A stretch of 23,191 nt of DNA from Nitratireductor sp. (GCA_020441735.1 JAGRLQ010000091.1:1-23191); one strand, 5' to 3'; positions 1 through 8,028 are shown, counted from the stretch's first letter. Numbers and translations: made by a program. The notes: generated by a model not told the origin, from the letters alone.

Positions 1-103
1 TCTCCACCTCGATGAAAAGCTCGGTATCGGCAAGGCGGACCTTGTCGCCCGTCGTCGGGCCGAACATGTCCGCATAGGCGGCGCGGGAAATGGTGGCTGG
101 CAT
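1..103 (-). CDS. ureC: Urease subunit alpha UreC, N-terminal fragment (cut by window edge)
   Basis: Only the first 34 codons are present; the rest lies outside the window. The reading from the ATG at 101-103 begins MPATISRAAYADMFGPTTGD and continues into KVRLADTEL, the strongly conserved amino terminus of the large catalytic urease subunit, which normally has about 570 residues. UreC carries the nickel active site that hydrolyses urea to ammonia and carbamate, but the metal-binding residues are not in this fragment. A good ribosome binding site (AAGGAAG on the minus strand) sits just upstream, next to the stop codon of the LprI-like gene, so it is probably translated from the same message as ureD-ureA-ureB. 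Identity is clear despite the short length. Confidence 0.95.
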   Translation of the reverse strand, partial: MPATISRAAYADMFGPTTGDKVRLADTELFIEVE

Positions 104-118
104 TCGAGCTTCCTTCGG

Positions 119-532
119 TCAGAATTCCTGCATGAGCTGGAGGAGTTCCTCGGTGCGCCTGCGCGTCATCGATGCCTTGCATGAGTTTATGATCAGCGGC
201 TGGATCGAGCCGCCGGCAAACTGCCCGCCCTCTGCTTCGCAATGGCCGTCGCGATAGTTGATCCAGGCACGCTGGGCCTTCAGCAGGCTTTCCTCCGCAA
301 TGGCCTGTTCGGGGAAATATTCCCGGGTTGATTCATCGATGGACTTCATGTGGGCGCGAACCTTCGGCCATGCCGCGTTGAGCGCCTCGTCGGCAGTCTG
401 CCAATCCTGATAGGCGCAGTAGTTCATACCCTGCTGCGGCAGGTTGTCGGCGTTTGAGCAATCCCAGTCCTGTGAAATGGCTTGAGATGCCGAAAGGCAG
501 ACGAGACCGAGTGTGGACATGATGCGTTTCAC
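119..532 (-). CDS. Small exported LprI/DUF1311-family protein inside the urease operon
   Basis: A 137-residue protein with an amino-terminal signal peptide (basic MKR, then a hydrophobic stretch ending near residue 20). The mature part has paired cysteines (for example in DWDCS, NYCAY, DGHCE and NSCKA) and the WINYRD motif typical of the LprI-like DUF1311 family, whose named member inhibits lysozyme in mycobacteria. The start is a GTG at 530-532 that overlaps the ureB stop as GTGA, so translation is coupled to ureB. It lies between ureB and ureC, and I recall similar small genes at this spot in rhizobial urease operons. It is not a known urease subunit or maturation factor. A periplasmic location is inferred from the signal peptide. 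Its role in urease function is unknown. Confidence 0.85.
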   Translation of the reverse strand: MKRIMSTLGLVCLSASQAISQDWDCSNADNLPQQGMNYCAYQDWQTADEALNAAWPKVRAHMKSIDESTREYFPEQAIAEESLLKAQRAWINYRDGHCEAEGGQFAGGSIQPLIINSCKASMTRRRTEELLQLMQEF

Positions 533-834
533 AGCTTCCCCATGACCTGTTGATTGAAACCGTAGATTTCACGTTTGCCGCCCATCGGCACCAGCGTGAC
601 ATCGCGTTTCTGGCCCGGTTCGAAGCGAACTGCAGTGCCGGCCGCGATATCGAGGCGCATGCCGCGCGCCTTCTCGCGGTCGAACTCAAGCGCCGCGTTG
701 GTCTCGTGGAAGTGATAGTGTGAGCCAACCTGCACCGGCCGGTCGCCGGTATTTGCAACCGTCAGCGTCAGGGTCTCAGCCCCCTCGTTGAGGATGATGT
801 CGCCCTTGGCAGTAAAGACTTCTCCGGGGATCAT
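529..834 (-). CDS. ureB: Urease subunit beta UreB
   Basis: A 101-residue protein starting MIPGEV, with the segment VGSHYHFHETN and a carboxyl end containing REIYGFN, all hallmarks of the small urease beta subunit. It packs with UreA and UreC in the cytoplasmic (UreABC)3 enzyme and lies near the active-site flap. Length matches the usual 100-110 residues of separate bacterial beta subunits. The ATG at 832-834 is preceded by AGGAG, which overlaps the ureA stop codon, so ureA and ureB are closely coupled. Its stop overlaps the GTG of the following LprI-like gene by 4 bases. Confidence 0.97.
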   Translation of the reverse strand: MIPGEVFTAKGDIILNEGAETLTLTVANTGDRPVQVGSHYHFHETNAALEFDREKARGMRLDIAAGTAVRFEPGQKRDVTLVPMGGKREIYGFNQQVMGKL

Positions 835-843
835 TGCGCGCTC

Positions 844-1146
844 CTATCGGATCGGCTGGTGAACGGTGACCAGCTTGGTGCCATCGGGAAAGGTCGCCTC
901 GACCTGGATGTCATGGATCATCTCCGGCACGCCTTCCATGCACTGGTCCCGGGATATGACCTGCGCACCGGCTTGCATGAGGTCGGCGACAGAGCGCCCG
1001 TCCCGCGCACCCTCGACAACGAAATCGGTAATCAGCGCAATGGCCTCGGGATGGTTCAGCTTCACACCGCGTTCAAGACGCTTGCGCGCCACTTCAGCGG
1101 CCATGGCGACAAGCAGTTTGTCCTTTTCCCTCGGCGTCAGTTGCAT
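844..1146 (-). CDS. ureA: Urease subunit gamma UreA
   Basis: A 100-residue protein beginning MQLTPREKDKLL, with LNHPEAIALI, the VVEGARDGRSV segment and a carboxyl end VTVHQPI, all characteristic of the urease gamma subunit (about 100 residues). It is the smallest structural subunit of the cytoplasmic urease. A GAGAGG ribosome binding site precedes the ATG at 1144-1146. It follows ureD after about 70 bases, which contain a short CCGGC/GCCGG inverted repeat but no gene, and precedes ureB by 9 bases. The urease genes are convincing and ordinary in sequence. Confidence 0.97.
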   Translation of the reverse strand: MQLTPREKDKLLVAMAAEVARKRLERGVKLNHPEAIALITDFVVEGARDGRSVADLMQAGAQVISRDQCMEGVPEMIHDIQVEATFPDGTKLVTVHQPIR

Positions 1147-1215
1147 CCAAACCTCTCAACCAGATCATTTCACGTTTCGACTGCGTTTGCCGGCTTCCGC
1201 CAAGGCCGGATCCGA

Positions 1216-2037
1216 CTACAATGCCCAAGACTTGGGCAGCGCTGCGCCATCATTGAGCAGTTCGATCAGCGGAACGAGGGTTTTGCGCAGGGTGTAGCCG
1301 TCTTCCGCCACCAACCTTGCAAGTAGTTTGCCAGTTTCGTCAATCTGCCAAAAAGAGGCGCCCCCTGCCTTACCAATCATCCGGCGCGCCGGTTCGAGCA
1401 AAGCTTCCAGCCGGTGTGCACCGGCCGTATCGACGGCGAGCACGGTGGCAATCGCAACGCCGCCAGCGGCGATCACCGGTCTTTGAAGCAGATCTGCTAT
1501 CTCACCATCGAAGCGCAGGGCGTCAGCATGGATGACTTTTTCCCTGTGCCGGATATGCCACGCATCACGAAATGCGCCCTGCCCGACCGTCTCGCCCATC
1601 GCGGCGCGACCGAAGAGCAGCGGCTCAACGATCATCAAGCGCGCATCGTCTCCCAGCGCAGCGTCTATCCTGCGCTGCGCCCTGCAGCCATCGAACAGGA
1701 TCGTTTCCTGCGGCAGCCAGTTGAGCCGTGAATTATCTTCCACAACCAGTTCGATCCTGATGCGGGCAGTCTCCTCCAGCGCCCGGTAGAGCCGCTCGCA
1801 GGCCTGGGAGGTGACCGTAAGCGTGCAATCCCTGCCTGCTTTGAAACGCCAGTCGAGCCTGTCGCCGCCGGTGATCCCGCCTGCGGTATTGATCATCACC
1901 GCTTCAAGACTGCCGCCATCGTGCTTTTTGGGAAACCGAAGTTTGGCGCAGCCCTGCTGGTAGAGGTCCGCAATGCGCACCGTGCCACTGGAATGTTCGG
2001 TCGCAAGGGCGGCTGATCCGGTACTTCGCTGATGCAT
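1216..2037 (-). CDS. ureD: Urease accessory protein UreD (UreH)
   Basis: UreD is the scaffold that recruits UreF and UreG to apo-urease for nickel insertion. The protein has the family core: ITGGDRL near the amino end, WLPQETILFDG in the middle, then LLFGRAAMGE and a carboxyl end with RKTLVPLIELL. I chose the ATG at 2035-2037 (MHQRSTGSAAL, 273 residues) because family similarity starts there and length fits. The frame stays open upstream to a TTG at 2097, which would add 20 residues of unusual sequence without a convincing ribosome binding site. It is the first gene of the urease operon and is divergent from the TRAP operon. No clear promoter of its own was recognised in 2038-2146. Confidence 0.93.
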   Translation of the reverse strand: MHQRSTGSAALATEHSSGTVRIADLYQQGCAKLRFPKKHDGGSLEAVMINTAGGITGGDRLDWRFKAGRDCTLTVTSQACERLYRALEETARIRIELVVEDNSRLNWLPQETILFDGCRAQRRIDAALGDDARLMIVEPLLFGRAAMGETVGQGAFRDAWHIRHREKVIHADALRFDGEIADLLQRPVIAAGGVAIATVLAVDTAGAHRLEALLEPARRMIGKAGGASFWQIDETGKLLARLVAEDGYTLRKTLVPLIELLNDGAALPKSWAL

Positions 2038-2146
2038 TGCCTGCCAGATGAAAAGAAACGGGAAGCCGACCGTAGACGGAAAGGCCCTGCCGCACAAACG
2101 CGCCGTCGTCAGCCGGAAATCATGCCGTCGCTGTGCAATGCCACGA

Positions 2147-2174
2147 TTGACTCTTTTCGTCCATATCTTATAAT
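2147..2174 (+). promoter_or_regulatory. Sigma-70-type promoter for the TRAP/hyu operon
   Basis: TTGACT at 2147-2152 and a perfect TATAAT at 2169-2174 are separated by 16 bases. This is close to the bacterial housekeeping consensus and stands out in a GC-rich genome. Transcription would start near 2181, giving a leader of about 48 bases before the dctP ATG at 2229. The -10 box lies inside the left arm of the inverted repeat at 2167-2207, which suggests repression. Not shown experimentally. Confidence 0.65.
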
Positions 2175-2207
2175 GTAATAGTATTTCAATATATGAAACA
2201 TTATAAG
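2167..2207. promoter_or_regulatory. Candidate operator: inverted repeat over the -10 box
   Basis: CTTATAATGT at 2167-2176 and ACATTATAAG at 2198-2207 are perfect 10-base inverted arms, 21 bases apart (about two helical turns from start to middle of the site). A second, nested dyad, TTTCA at 2184-2188 and TGAAA at 2194-2198, lies between them. The left arm contains the whole -10 box, so a bound protein would block RNA polymerase. The IclR regulator encoded inside the operon at 5163-5939 is the obvious candidate, by inference. Confidence 0.55.
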
Positions 2208-2217
2208 CGAACGACTT

Positions 2218-2225
2218 GGGAGGAG
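2218..2225 (+). promoter_or_regulatory. Ribosome binding site that fixes the dctP start
   Basis: GGGAGGAG lies 3 bases before the ATG at 2229-2231. It favours this start over the in-frame ATG at 2193, which lies inside the AT-rich operator region and would put 12 charged residues in front of an otherwise typical signal peptide. Confidence 0.8.
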
Positions 2226-2228
2226 TAC

Positions 2229-3224
2229 ATGAGCAGATTTTGGAGCGGTCTTCTGGCCGCAGGGTTTCTTTTCACCTGGGCTTCACTGGCATCTGCGCAG
2301 GAAGTCACCTTGAAATTCGGCCACGCGGCCACATCCACACATCTTTTCCATAGCGGCACGGAGCTTTTCGCCAGCAAGGTTGCCGACAAGACCGGCGGCA
2401 AGGTGAAGATCGAGGTATATGGCGACCGCCAACTCGGCGATGACGGCGAACTGCTGCAGGGCATTCAACTGGGTACGATCGATGGTGCCCTCGTCTCCGC
2501 CCCGGTACTGCCGCTGAAAATGGATGCACCGGCCTTTGATGCGCTTCAGCTTCCCTTCCTGGTCCAGACCTATGAGCAGATGGCAGCAGCCCTTGCTTCT
2601 CCGGTCGGCCAGAAGATGCTCGACAGCCTCGATGCCCAGGGCATCAAGGGCCTCGGTTATATCGAGGCTGGCCAGCGCCACTTCCTCAGCGCACCCAAAC
2701 AGGTTGAAACGGTTGCCGACTTCGCCAATCTGAAGACCCGCATTGTGCCGACGCCCCTGCACAAGGCGACCTGGACAGCGGTGGGTGCCGCCCCCGTGGG
2801 CCTTGCCTTCGGTGAAGTCTATTCGGCACTTGAAACCAAGACGATCGATGCCGTCGAGATGAACCTCTCCTCGATCAAGGCGGAAAGCCTTTATCAGTCG
2901 GCCAAGCACGTCACGCTTACCGGTCACTATTTCTGGCCCGGCGTGCTGATGATCAACAAGGCCAAATTCGAAAGCCTGCCGGCGGACGTGCAGGCCGCCA
3001 TGGTCGAGGCCGGCCATGAAACGATTGCCGAACAATACAAGATGGCAGCCGATGATGAGGCAGGCATCCGCAAGTTCCTGGAAGATAACGGCGTGACCGT
3101 TACGGCCCTCGCCGAGCTCGACAAGATGCAGGAGAAGACCCAGCCTGTTCTCGACGAGTGGATCGGGAAGGATCCGCTGATCAAGGAATTTGCCGACGCT
3201 GTGAAGGCGGCAAACAGCAACTGA
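2229..3224 (+). CDS. dctP: TRAP transporter solute-binding protein, DctP family
   Basis: A 331-residue periplasmic binding protein that delivers an organic anion to the DctQM membrane complex. From the chosen ATG the signal peptide is residues 1-23 (MSRFWS, a hydrophobic core, then ASA before Q24). The mature part begins VTLKFGHAA and follows the DctP fold, with KVKIEVYGDRQLGDD, and LKTRIVPTP containing R171, the position of the arginine that binds the substrate carboxylate in this family, followed by the GEVYSALE helix. Length fits the family (about 320-340). It is the first gene of the operon, with a strong promoter and ribosome binding site. The ligand cannot be read from sequence; a carboxylated, possibly zwitterionic, compound is likely from family knowledge. 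Confidence 0.95.
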   Translation: MSRFWSGLLAAGFLFTWASLASAQEVTLKFGHAATSTHLFHSGTELFASKVADKTGGKVKIEVYGDRQLGDDGELLQGIQLGTIDGALVSAPVLPLKMDAPAFDALQLPFLVQTYEQMAAALASPVGQKMLDSLDAQGIKGLGYIEAGQRHFLSAPKQVETVADFANLKTRIVPTPLHKATWTAVGAAPVGLAFGEVYSALETKTIDAVEMNLSSIKAESLYQSAKHVTLTGHYFWPGVLMINKAKFESLPADVQAAMVEAGHETIAEQYKMAADDEAGIRKFLEDNGVTVTALAELDKMQEKTQPVLDEWIGKDPLIKEFADAVKAANSN

Positions 3225-3236
3225 CGCCTGGCGTTT

Positions 3237-3263
3237 GGTCCCCGTGCGGCTTGCGCGGGGACC
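3237..3263 (+). promoter_or_regulatory. Stem-loop between dctP and dctQ
   Basis: Arms 3237-3247 and 3253-3263 form an 11-base stem with one G-U pair and a 5-base loop (GGCTT). No run of T follows, so it is not a typical intrinsic terminator. Its place just after the binding-protein gene suggests an mRNA stabiliser or partial attenuator that keeps binding protein more abundant than the membrane subunits, as known for many transporter operons. The rest of the 105-base gap holds no gene. Confidence 0.55.
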
Positions 3264-3329
3264 GGCCAGCCGATCTACTGATACAATCCCGACTGCTGAC
3301 AGCGCGGTGTAAGCCGCGAAGGGGGAAGC

Positions 3330-3869
3330 ATGCGCCTTATCGGCCTGTATGTACCTGTGATCAAAGCCCTGACCGTTGCCATGATCGCGACGCTGCTGGG
3401 TCTGATGATCGTCGAAGTCGTCATGCGCTATGTGTTCCTGTCGTCGCTGATCTGGGCCGAGGAAGCCTGCCGCTATCTGCTGATCTGGTCGTCGTTTCTG
3501 GCTGCCGTGCTGGCTTATGAACGCGGCGAACTTGCCAATGTGGAGCTTTTCCGCCAGCGGCTGCCGGAGAAAGCACGCTTGATGGTCATGATTGCCGGCA
3601 ATGCCCTTTGCATTGCTTTTCTGGCTGTCCTCGTCTGGTACGGGTCAATATTTGCTTCCCGTGTCGGCGGGCAGCCCATTCCGGCAATGCGCTTTCTGCT
3701 GGGAGACCTGTTCGGGCCGGATTTCCCCCTGCCGAGCATGTTCTGGGTCTATATTTCCCTACCGCTTGGCATGGCGCTGCTGGCGATCCGCATGTCGGTC
3801 GATCTCGTTCGTACCGCAACCCTTCTTCTCAAAGGTGGTGAAACCGGAACGGGAGCGCAGGGCGCATGA
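3330..3869 (+). CDS. dctQ: TRAP transporter small permease subunit, DctQ family
   Basis: A 179-residue inner-membrane protein with four predicted hydrophobic segments, near residues 7-30, 40-63, 84-106 and 130-155. It has the DctQ-type segment with W-A-E-E (LIWAEEACRYLLIW) followed by a charged stretch of the form YERGELANVELF. DctQ is essential for TRAP transport and packs against DctM in the sodium-driven importer. The ATG is preceded by AAGGGGGA. Its last codons overlap the start of dctM as ATGA, so the two membrane subunits are co-translated. Sequence is poorly conserved in this family, but position and topology make the call firm. Confidence 0.93.
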   Translation: MRLIGLYVPVIKALTVAMIATLLGLMIVEVVMRYVFLSSLIWAEEACRYLLIWSSFLAAVLAYERGELANVELFRQRLPEKARLMVMIAGNALCIAFLAVLVWYGSIFASRVGGQPIPAMRFLLGDLFGPDFPLPSMFWVYISLPLGMALLAIRMSVDLVRTATLLLKGGETGTGAQGA

Positions 3870-5140
3870 TCGTCATCATCGCTTCCTTCATCGTTCTACT
3901 GGCGCTCGGCATTCCGATTGCGCTGGCGCTGGGAATCTCGTCGCTGACCTATCTGATCGTGTTCGGCCAGTTGCACCTGCTGCTGGCGATGCCGCAGCGC
4001 ATGCTGGCAGGCATCGACAATTTCGTTCTGCTGACGATCCCGCTGTTCATCCTCGCCGGCAACATCATGAATGCTGCCTCACTGACGCGCCATATCGTCA
4101 GCTTTGCCCAGATGATCGTCGGCCGGCTCTCCGGCGGTCTGGCGGTCGTCAACGTCATCGCCAGCATGCTGTTTGCCGGTGTTTCAGGAGCGGCGACGGC
4201 GGAAGCCTCTGCCATTGGCAGCGTCATGGTGCCTGCCATGGTACGCGACGGCTATCGTGCCGCCTATGCGGCGGCGCTTACGGCAGTCGGCTCCCTGCTG
4301 GGGCCGATGATCCCGCCCTCTCTTAGCCTGATCCTCTACGGCGTACTCACGGGAACCTCGATCGGAGACCTGTTCGTTGCCGGCATCGGCCCGGCCATCA
4401 TGCTGATGGCGCTGATGATCGCCTATGTCGTCTGGCGGGCACGTGTCGAAGGCCACCCCAGGGCACCTCAACTGACGCTGGCGGAAAAACGCAGCGCGGC
4501 GATTGGCGCTGTTCCCGCCATTCTTCTGCCGGTGATCATTGTCGGCGGCATTCGCGGCGGCGTCTTCACACCGACCGAGGCGGCAGCTGTTGCCTGCCTG
4601 TATGCGCTGTTTATCGGCTTTTTCGTCTACCGCTCGCTCACCGGGCGCCAGATCTACAATAGCTTCTCGGAAACCGCGACGGTCTCGGCGGGTATCATGC
4701 TGGTGATCGCTTCGGCGAGCATTACCGCCTTCGTGCTCGGCATCGAAGACATCCCGCGCCGGGTGGCGCAAAGCTTCCTTGGTCTGACTGATGACCGCAT
4801 GATGCTGATCGTGTTGCTCAATATCCTGTTGCTGGTGCTCGGCCTGTTTCTCGAGCCGCTGGCCGCCATGATCCTGGTCATGCCCGTGCTGACGCAACTG
4901 GCCCCGGTGATGGCGCTGGACCCCGTTCAACTCGGCATCATGGTGGTCCTCAACCTGATGATCGGCATGGTGACGCCGCCGGTCGGCCTGGTGCTCTTCA
5001 TTGTCGGCTCGATATCGCGTGCACCGCTGGAGCGCGTCTCGCTGGAGGCCCTGCCCTTCATTGCCCTGGCGCTTGCGGTTCTGGCTGCCGTGATCGTGTT
5101 CCCACCGCTGTCGCTGTTCCTGCCAAACTTGTTCCACTGA
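3866..5140 (+). CDS. dctM: TRAP transporter large permease subunit, DctM family
   Basis: A 424-residue, very hydrophobic inner-membrane protein, the usual DctM length, with about 11-12 membrane segments. It forms the sodium-coupled transport channel. Family signatures are visible: FAGVSGAATAEASAIG with VMVPAM, then a glycine-proline-rich LLGPMIPPS hairpin, and in the second half GMVTPPVGLVLF, the repeat-related hairpin. It starts with ATGA overlapping the dctQ stop, and a regulator gene begins 22 bases downstream. With dctP and dctQ this is a complete three-component TRAP importer. Substrate is not predictable from this subunit. Confidence 0.96.
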   Translation: MIVIIASFIVLLALGIPIALALGISSLTYLIVFGQLHLLLAMPQRMLAGIDNFVLLTIPLFILAGNIMNAASLTRHIVSFAQMIVGRLSGGLAVVNVIASMLFAGVSGAATAEASAIGSVMVPAMVRDGYRAAYAAALTAVGSLLGPMIPPSLSLILYGVLTGTSIGDLFVAGIGPAIMLMALMIAYVVWRARVEGHPRAPQLTLAEKRSAAIGAVPAILLPVIIVGGIRGGVFTPTEAAAVACLYALFIGFFVYRSLTGRQIYNSFSETATVSAGIMLVIASASITAFVLGIEDIPRRVAQSFLGLTDDRMMLIVLLNILLLVLGLFLEPLAAMILVMPVLTQLAPVMALDPVQLGIMVVLNLMIGMVTPPVGLVLFIVGSISRAPLERVSLEALPFIALALAVLAAVIVFPPLSLFLPNLFH

Positions 5141-5162
5141 GTACGAAACGGAATTTCACACC

Positions 5163-5939
5163 ATGATCGAACTCGACAAATCCTCGAACCAGTCCACGCA
5201 GGTAGCCTTTGCGGTCATCGAGTGCATGGTCGAATTCGGCCGCCCTGTCGCGCTTGCCGAACTGTCGCGGCGGCTGGACATTCCCAAGGTTCGCGTCTTC
5301 CGGTTTCTGAGGACGCTGCTTTCCATGGGCTATGTATTGCAGGACGCAAGCACCGAGCACTACCGCCTGTCCTACAAGCTCTATCATCTGGGCCAGGCGC
5401 TGGCCGACAGTACCGACATGCTGCGCGAGGCCAGACCCGTCATGACGGAACTGCGCGACAGAACCGGAATGACGGTGTCGTTCGGCCAGATCGAAAGCGG
5501 GGGCATGCGCGTTCTCGACATGGTGCGTTCCGAACACCCCGTGGCGATCGTCACGCGGCCGGGCGCGCTGCTCGATTTTCATTCCTCCGCACAGGGCAAG
5601 ATCGCCCTTGCCTTCGGCAATCCGGAGCTCTGGCAGCAGGTGCCGGAAAAACTGACGGCCTGGACCAGCACGACCAATACGGACCGGGCCAAACTCGAAG
5701 CCGAGGTGGCGGGCGTACGGGAAAAAGGCTGGGCCGATGCCCCAGGCGAAACGCTGGAAGGTGTGAGCGCCCTCTCCGCCCCTGTCTACGACATGACCGG
5801 AAACCTCATCGCTACGCTGACACTGGCAGGACCGACCAATTTTCTGGGCTCCCCGCCCAAGGATCACTTTATCGAAGCGGTGCGTGAAAGCGCTGCGCGA
5901 ATTTCAAGCAACCTCGGATATACGGGCACTTCCGCATGA
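5163..5939 (+). CDS. IclR-family transcriptional regulator
   Basis: A 258-residue regulator. Residues about 10-75 form the winged helix-turn-helix (ALAELSRRLDIPKVRVFRFL, then the wing near GYVLQD). Residues about 80-250 form the IclR effector-binding domain, with SSAQGKIALAF and GVSALSAPVYD. IclR proteins often repress or activate catabolic operons in response to a pathway intermediate. The gene sits inside the operon, between transporter and enzymes. It follows dctM by 22 bases and overlaps hyuA by ATGA, so it is probably autoregulated. Its likely target is the inverted repeat at 2167-2207. No strong ribosome binding site precedes the ATG. Family assignment is firm; direction of control is inferred. 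Confidence 0.94.
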   Translation: MIELDKSSNQSTQVAFAVIECMVEFGRPVALAELSRRLDIPKVRVFRFLRTLLSMGYVLQDASTEHYRLSYKLYHLGQALADSTDMLREARPVMTELRDRTGMTVSFGQIESGGMRVLDMVRSEHPVAIVTRPGALLDFHSSAQGKIALAFGNPELWQQVPEKLTAWTSTTNTDRAKLEAEVAGVREKGWADAPGETLEGVSALSAPVYDMTGNLIATLTLAGPTNFLGSPPKDHFIEAVRESAARISSNLGYTGTSA

Positions 5940-8026
5940 CCAGATACTCTCTCGCCGTCGATATCGGCGGCACGTTTACCGATGCCGTTCTGCTTGCAGA
6001 CGACGGACGCACCTTTGTCGACAAGACGCTGACGACACATCACGACCTGCTGGAGGGTTTCTTTCGCGGGGTCGATCTGGTGATGAGCCGCGCCGGGGTT
6101 GAGCCGGGCGACATCAACGATGTTGTCGTTCACGCAACCACTGTCGTGACCAACGCGCTGATCGAGCGCAAGGGGCCGCCGGTCGGCCTGATCCTGACGA
6201 AGGGCTTCACCGATATTCTCTATATCCGCGAAGAGCACCGCTATGACATGTACGATCCCCAGATCGAGTTCGCCGAGCCGCTGATCCCGAGCGATCGCAC
6301 CTGGGGACTGTCCGAACGCATGCTTGCCGACGGGACGCCACTGGAAAACCCAAATCCCGAGGAGATTGCCGAGATTGCCCGCGCATGCCGCGAGCAGGGC
6401 ATCGAGTCCGTCGCCGTGTGCCTGATCAATGCCTACAACAACGGCGTCCATGAGCGGATGGTGGCCGAAATCTTTGCCCGCGAGGCGCCCGAAATTTATG
6501 TCTCGCTATCCTCCGAGATTGCACCGCAGATGCGCGAATACCTGCGCGCCTCAACGGTGGCGATCAACGCCTATACCGTGCCGATCACACGGCCTTATCT
6601 CAACGCCCTGATTGCAGAGCTCGAAGCCCGCGGCTTCTCCCAGCAACCGCTGATCATGCTGTCCAATGGCGGCGTGATCGGCGCCGGCCGCGCCGGAACC
6701 CTGCCGGTACGCATGATCGAAAGCGGGCCTGCCGCCGGCGCGCTCGTCGCCTGCTATTTTTCCCGGAAGTTCAACCTTCCCGATCTCATCTCCTTCGACA
6801 TGGGCGGCACCACCGCAAAGGCCTGCATGATCCAAGGGCATGAGCCGCTTGTGACCGGCCATTTCGAGGTCGACCGCCGTTACCGGTTCAAGCCGGGATC
6901 GGGCATGCCGATCACCGTGCCATCGATCGACATGATCGAAATCGGGGCGGGCGGCGGCTCCATTGCCTGGATCGACGAATTGGGCCTGCTCAGAACCGGG
7001 CCGGAAAGCGCTGGCTCCGTACCCGGCCCGGTCTCGTACGGGCGTGGTGGTACAGAACCCTGCGTGACGGATGCCGATGTCGTTGCCGGTATTCTCGATC
7101 CAGACCGCTTTCTCGGTGGCGACATGAAGCTCGATGCTGCAGGGGCGCGCGCAGCCGTTGGCGAACTGGGCGCGAAAATCGGCCTTTCGCCGGAGGAAAC
7201 GGCCTGGGGCATCTTCGAGGTCGTCTGTGAACAGATGGCGGCTGCCGCGCGCGCGCATGCCACCGATCGCGGCATCGACCACCGGGGCCTGCCGATGCTT
7301 GCCTTTGGCGGCGCCGGGCCGGTTCATGCCTGTCTCGTTGCCGACCTCATCGATTCCAGCCAGGTGATCTATCCGCTGCTTGCCTCCGTGTTGTCGGCAT
7401 TTGGAACGCTGGTGACACCGGCCAAGATCGACCTGGTGCGCAGCCAGTTGTCGCCGCTTGATGCCATCGACTGGGCTGAAGCCTCGCGTGCCATCGATGC
7501 CATGATGGAAGATGGCGGCCAGACCCTGAAGGAAGCAGGCATCGACCCTTGCCAGATCGAATACACCTTCGCTGTGGACCTGCGCTATCTCGGTCAGCAA
7601 TCGGAGTTAACTATCGAACTGACCGGCGACCCGCGAAAGCAACGCGATGCCTGTCAAATGCGCCAGCGCTTTGAAACCGAATATGAGGCGCAATACGGCC
7701 TCAAGCTCAATGACATGGCGGTGGAACTGGTCGGCTGGCGCATCACCGCCAAGGGAGCGGTTCCCGACCGAGCTGCGGCAACGGCGCCCGGCAAGGGTGA
7801 CAGCCCTGCTCCGCGCCATCGCACGGTTCATTTCCGTGCCGGCGCCCGGGAAGTCCCGGTCTATGACCGCAGCGAACTGACCCTTGGCACGGAAATCGAA
7901 GGACCGCTGATTGTCGAGGAGCGGGAGACGACCATTTTCATCCAGCCGGGCTGGACGGCCAGCCTGCATGAAAACGGGTCGATCATCGCCAACAAGAACA
8001 TTGCCAACAGGAACCGGGATATCTGA
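5936..8026 (+). CDS. hyuA: HyuA-type hydantoinase/oxoprolinase ATP-binding subunit
   Basis: A 696-residue protein of the hydantoinase/oxoprolinase family. The amino end carries the ATPase-like motif DIGGTFTD (residues 9-16), then HATTVVTNALIERKG starting at H66. A second phosphate-binding motif FDMGGTTAK has D288. The family couples ATP hydrolysis to ring opening of hydantoins or 5-oxoproline, or to carboxylation of ketones (acetone and acetophenone carboxylases), always with a HyuB partner, here encoded 2 bases downstream. Its start overlaps the IclR stop as ATGA. The substrate is not known: the family is broad, and no carbamoylase or racemase for classical hydantoin use is in the window. 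Confidence 0.93.
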   Translation: MTRYSLAVDIGGTFTDAVLLADDGRTFVDKTLTTHHDLLEGFFRGVDLVMSRAGVEPGDINDVVVHATTVVTNALIERKGPPVGLILTKGFTDILYIREEHRYDMYDPQIEFAEPLIPSDRTWGLSERMLADGTPLENPNPEEIAEIARACREQGIESVAVCLINAYNNGVHERMVAEIFAREAPEIYVSLSSEIAPQMREYLRASTVAINAYTVPITRPYLNALIAELEARGFSQQPLIMLSNGGVIGAGRAGTLPVRMIESGPAAGALVACYFSRKFNLPDLISFDMGGTTAKACMIQGHEPLVTGHFEVDRRYRFKPGSGMPITVPSIDMIEIGAGGGSIAWIDELGLLRTGPESAGSVPGPVSYGRGGTEPCVTDADVVAGILDPDRFLGGDMKLDAAGARAAVGELGAKIGLSPEETAWGIFEVVCEQMAAAARAHATDRGIDHRGLPMLAFGGAGPVHACLVADLIDSSQVIYPLLASVLSAFGTLVTPAKIDLVRSQLSPLDAIDWAEASRAIDAMMEDGGQTLKEAGIDPCQIEYTFAVDLRYLGQQSELTIELTGDPRKQRDACQMRQRFETEYEAQYGLKLNDMAVELVGWRITAKGAVPDRAAATAPGKGDSPAPRHRTVHFRAGAREVPVYDRSELTLGTEIEGPLIVEERETTIFIQPGWTASLHENGSIIANKNIANRNRDI

Positions 8027-8028
8027 TC

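Noticed and set aside
1176..1210. CCGGC/GCCGG inverted repeat between ureD and ureA as a terminator
   Set aside because: Short stem, 10-base loop and no T run, within a co-directional urease operon.
2193..2228. In-frame upstream ATG that would lengthen DctP by 12 residues
   Set aside because: It lies in the operator region with no ribosome binding site, while the ATG at 2229 has GGGAGGAG and gives a normal signal peptide.
4184..5137. Long minus-strand open frame opposite dctM (317 codons)
   Set aside because: Its product is rich in H, Q, R and D without domain character and it is fully antisense to a clear transporter gene; a GC-rich codon-bias shadow.
6551..7600. Long minus-strand open frame opposite hyuA (349 codons)
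   Set aside because: Antisense to a strongly conserved gene, no recognisable motifs.
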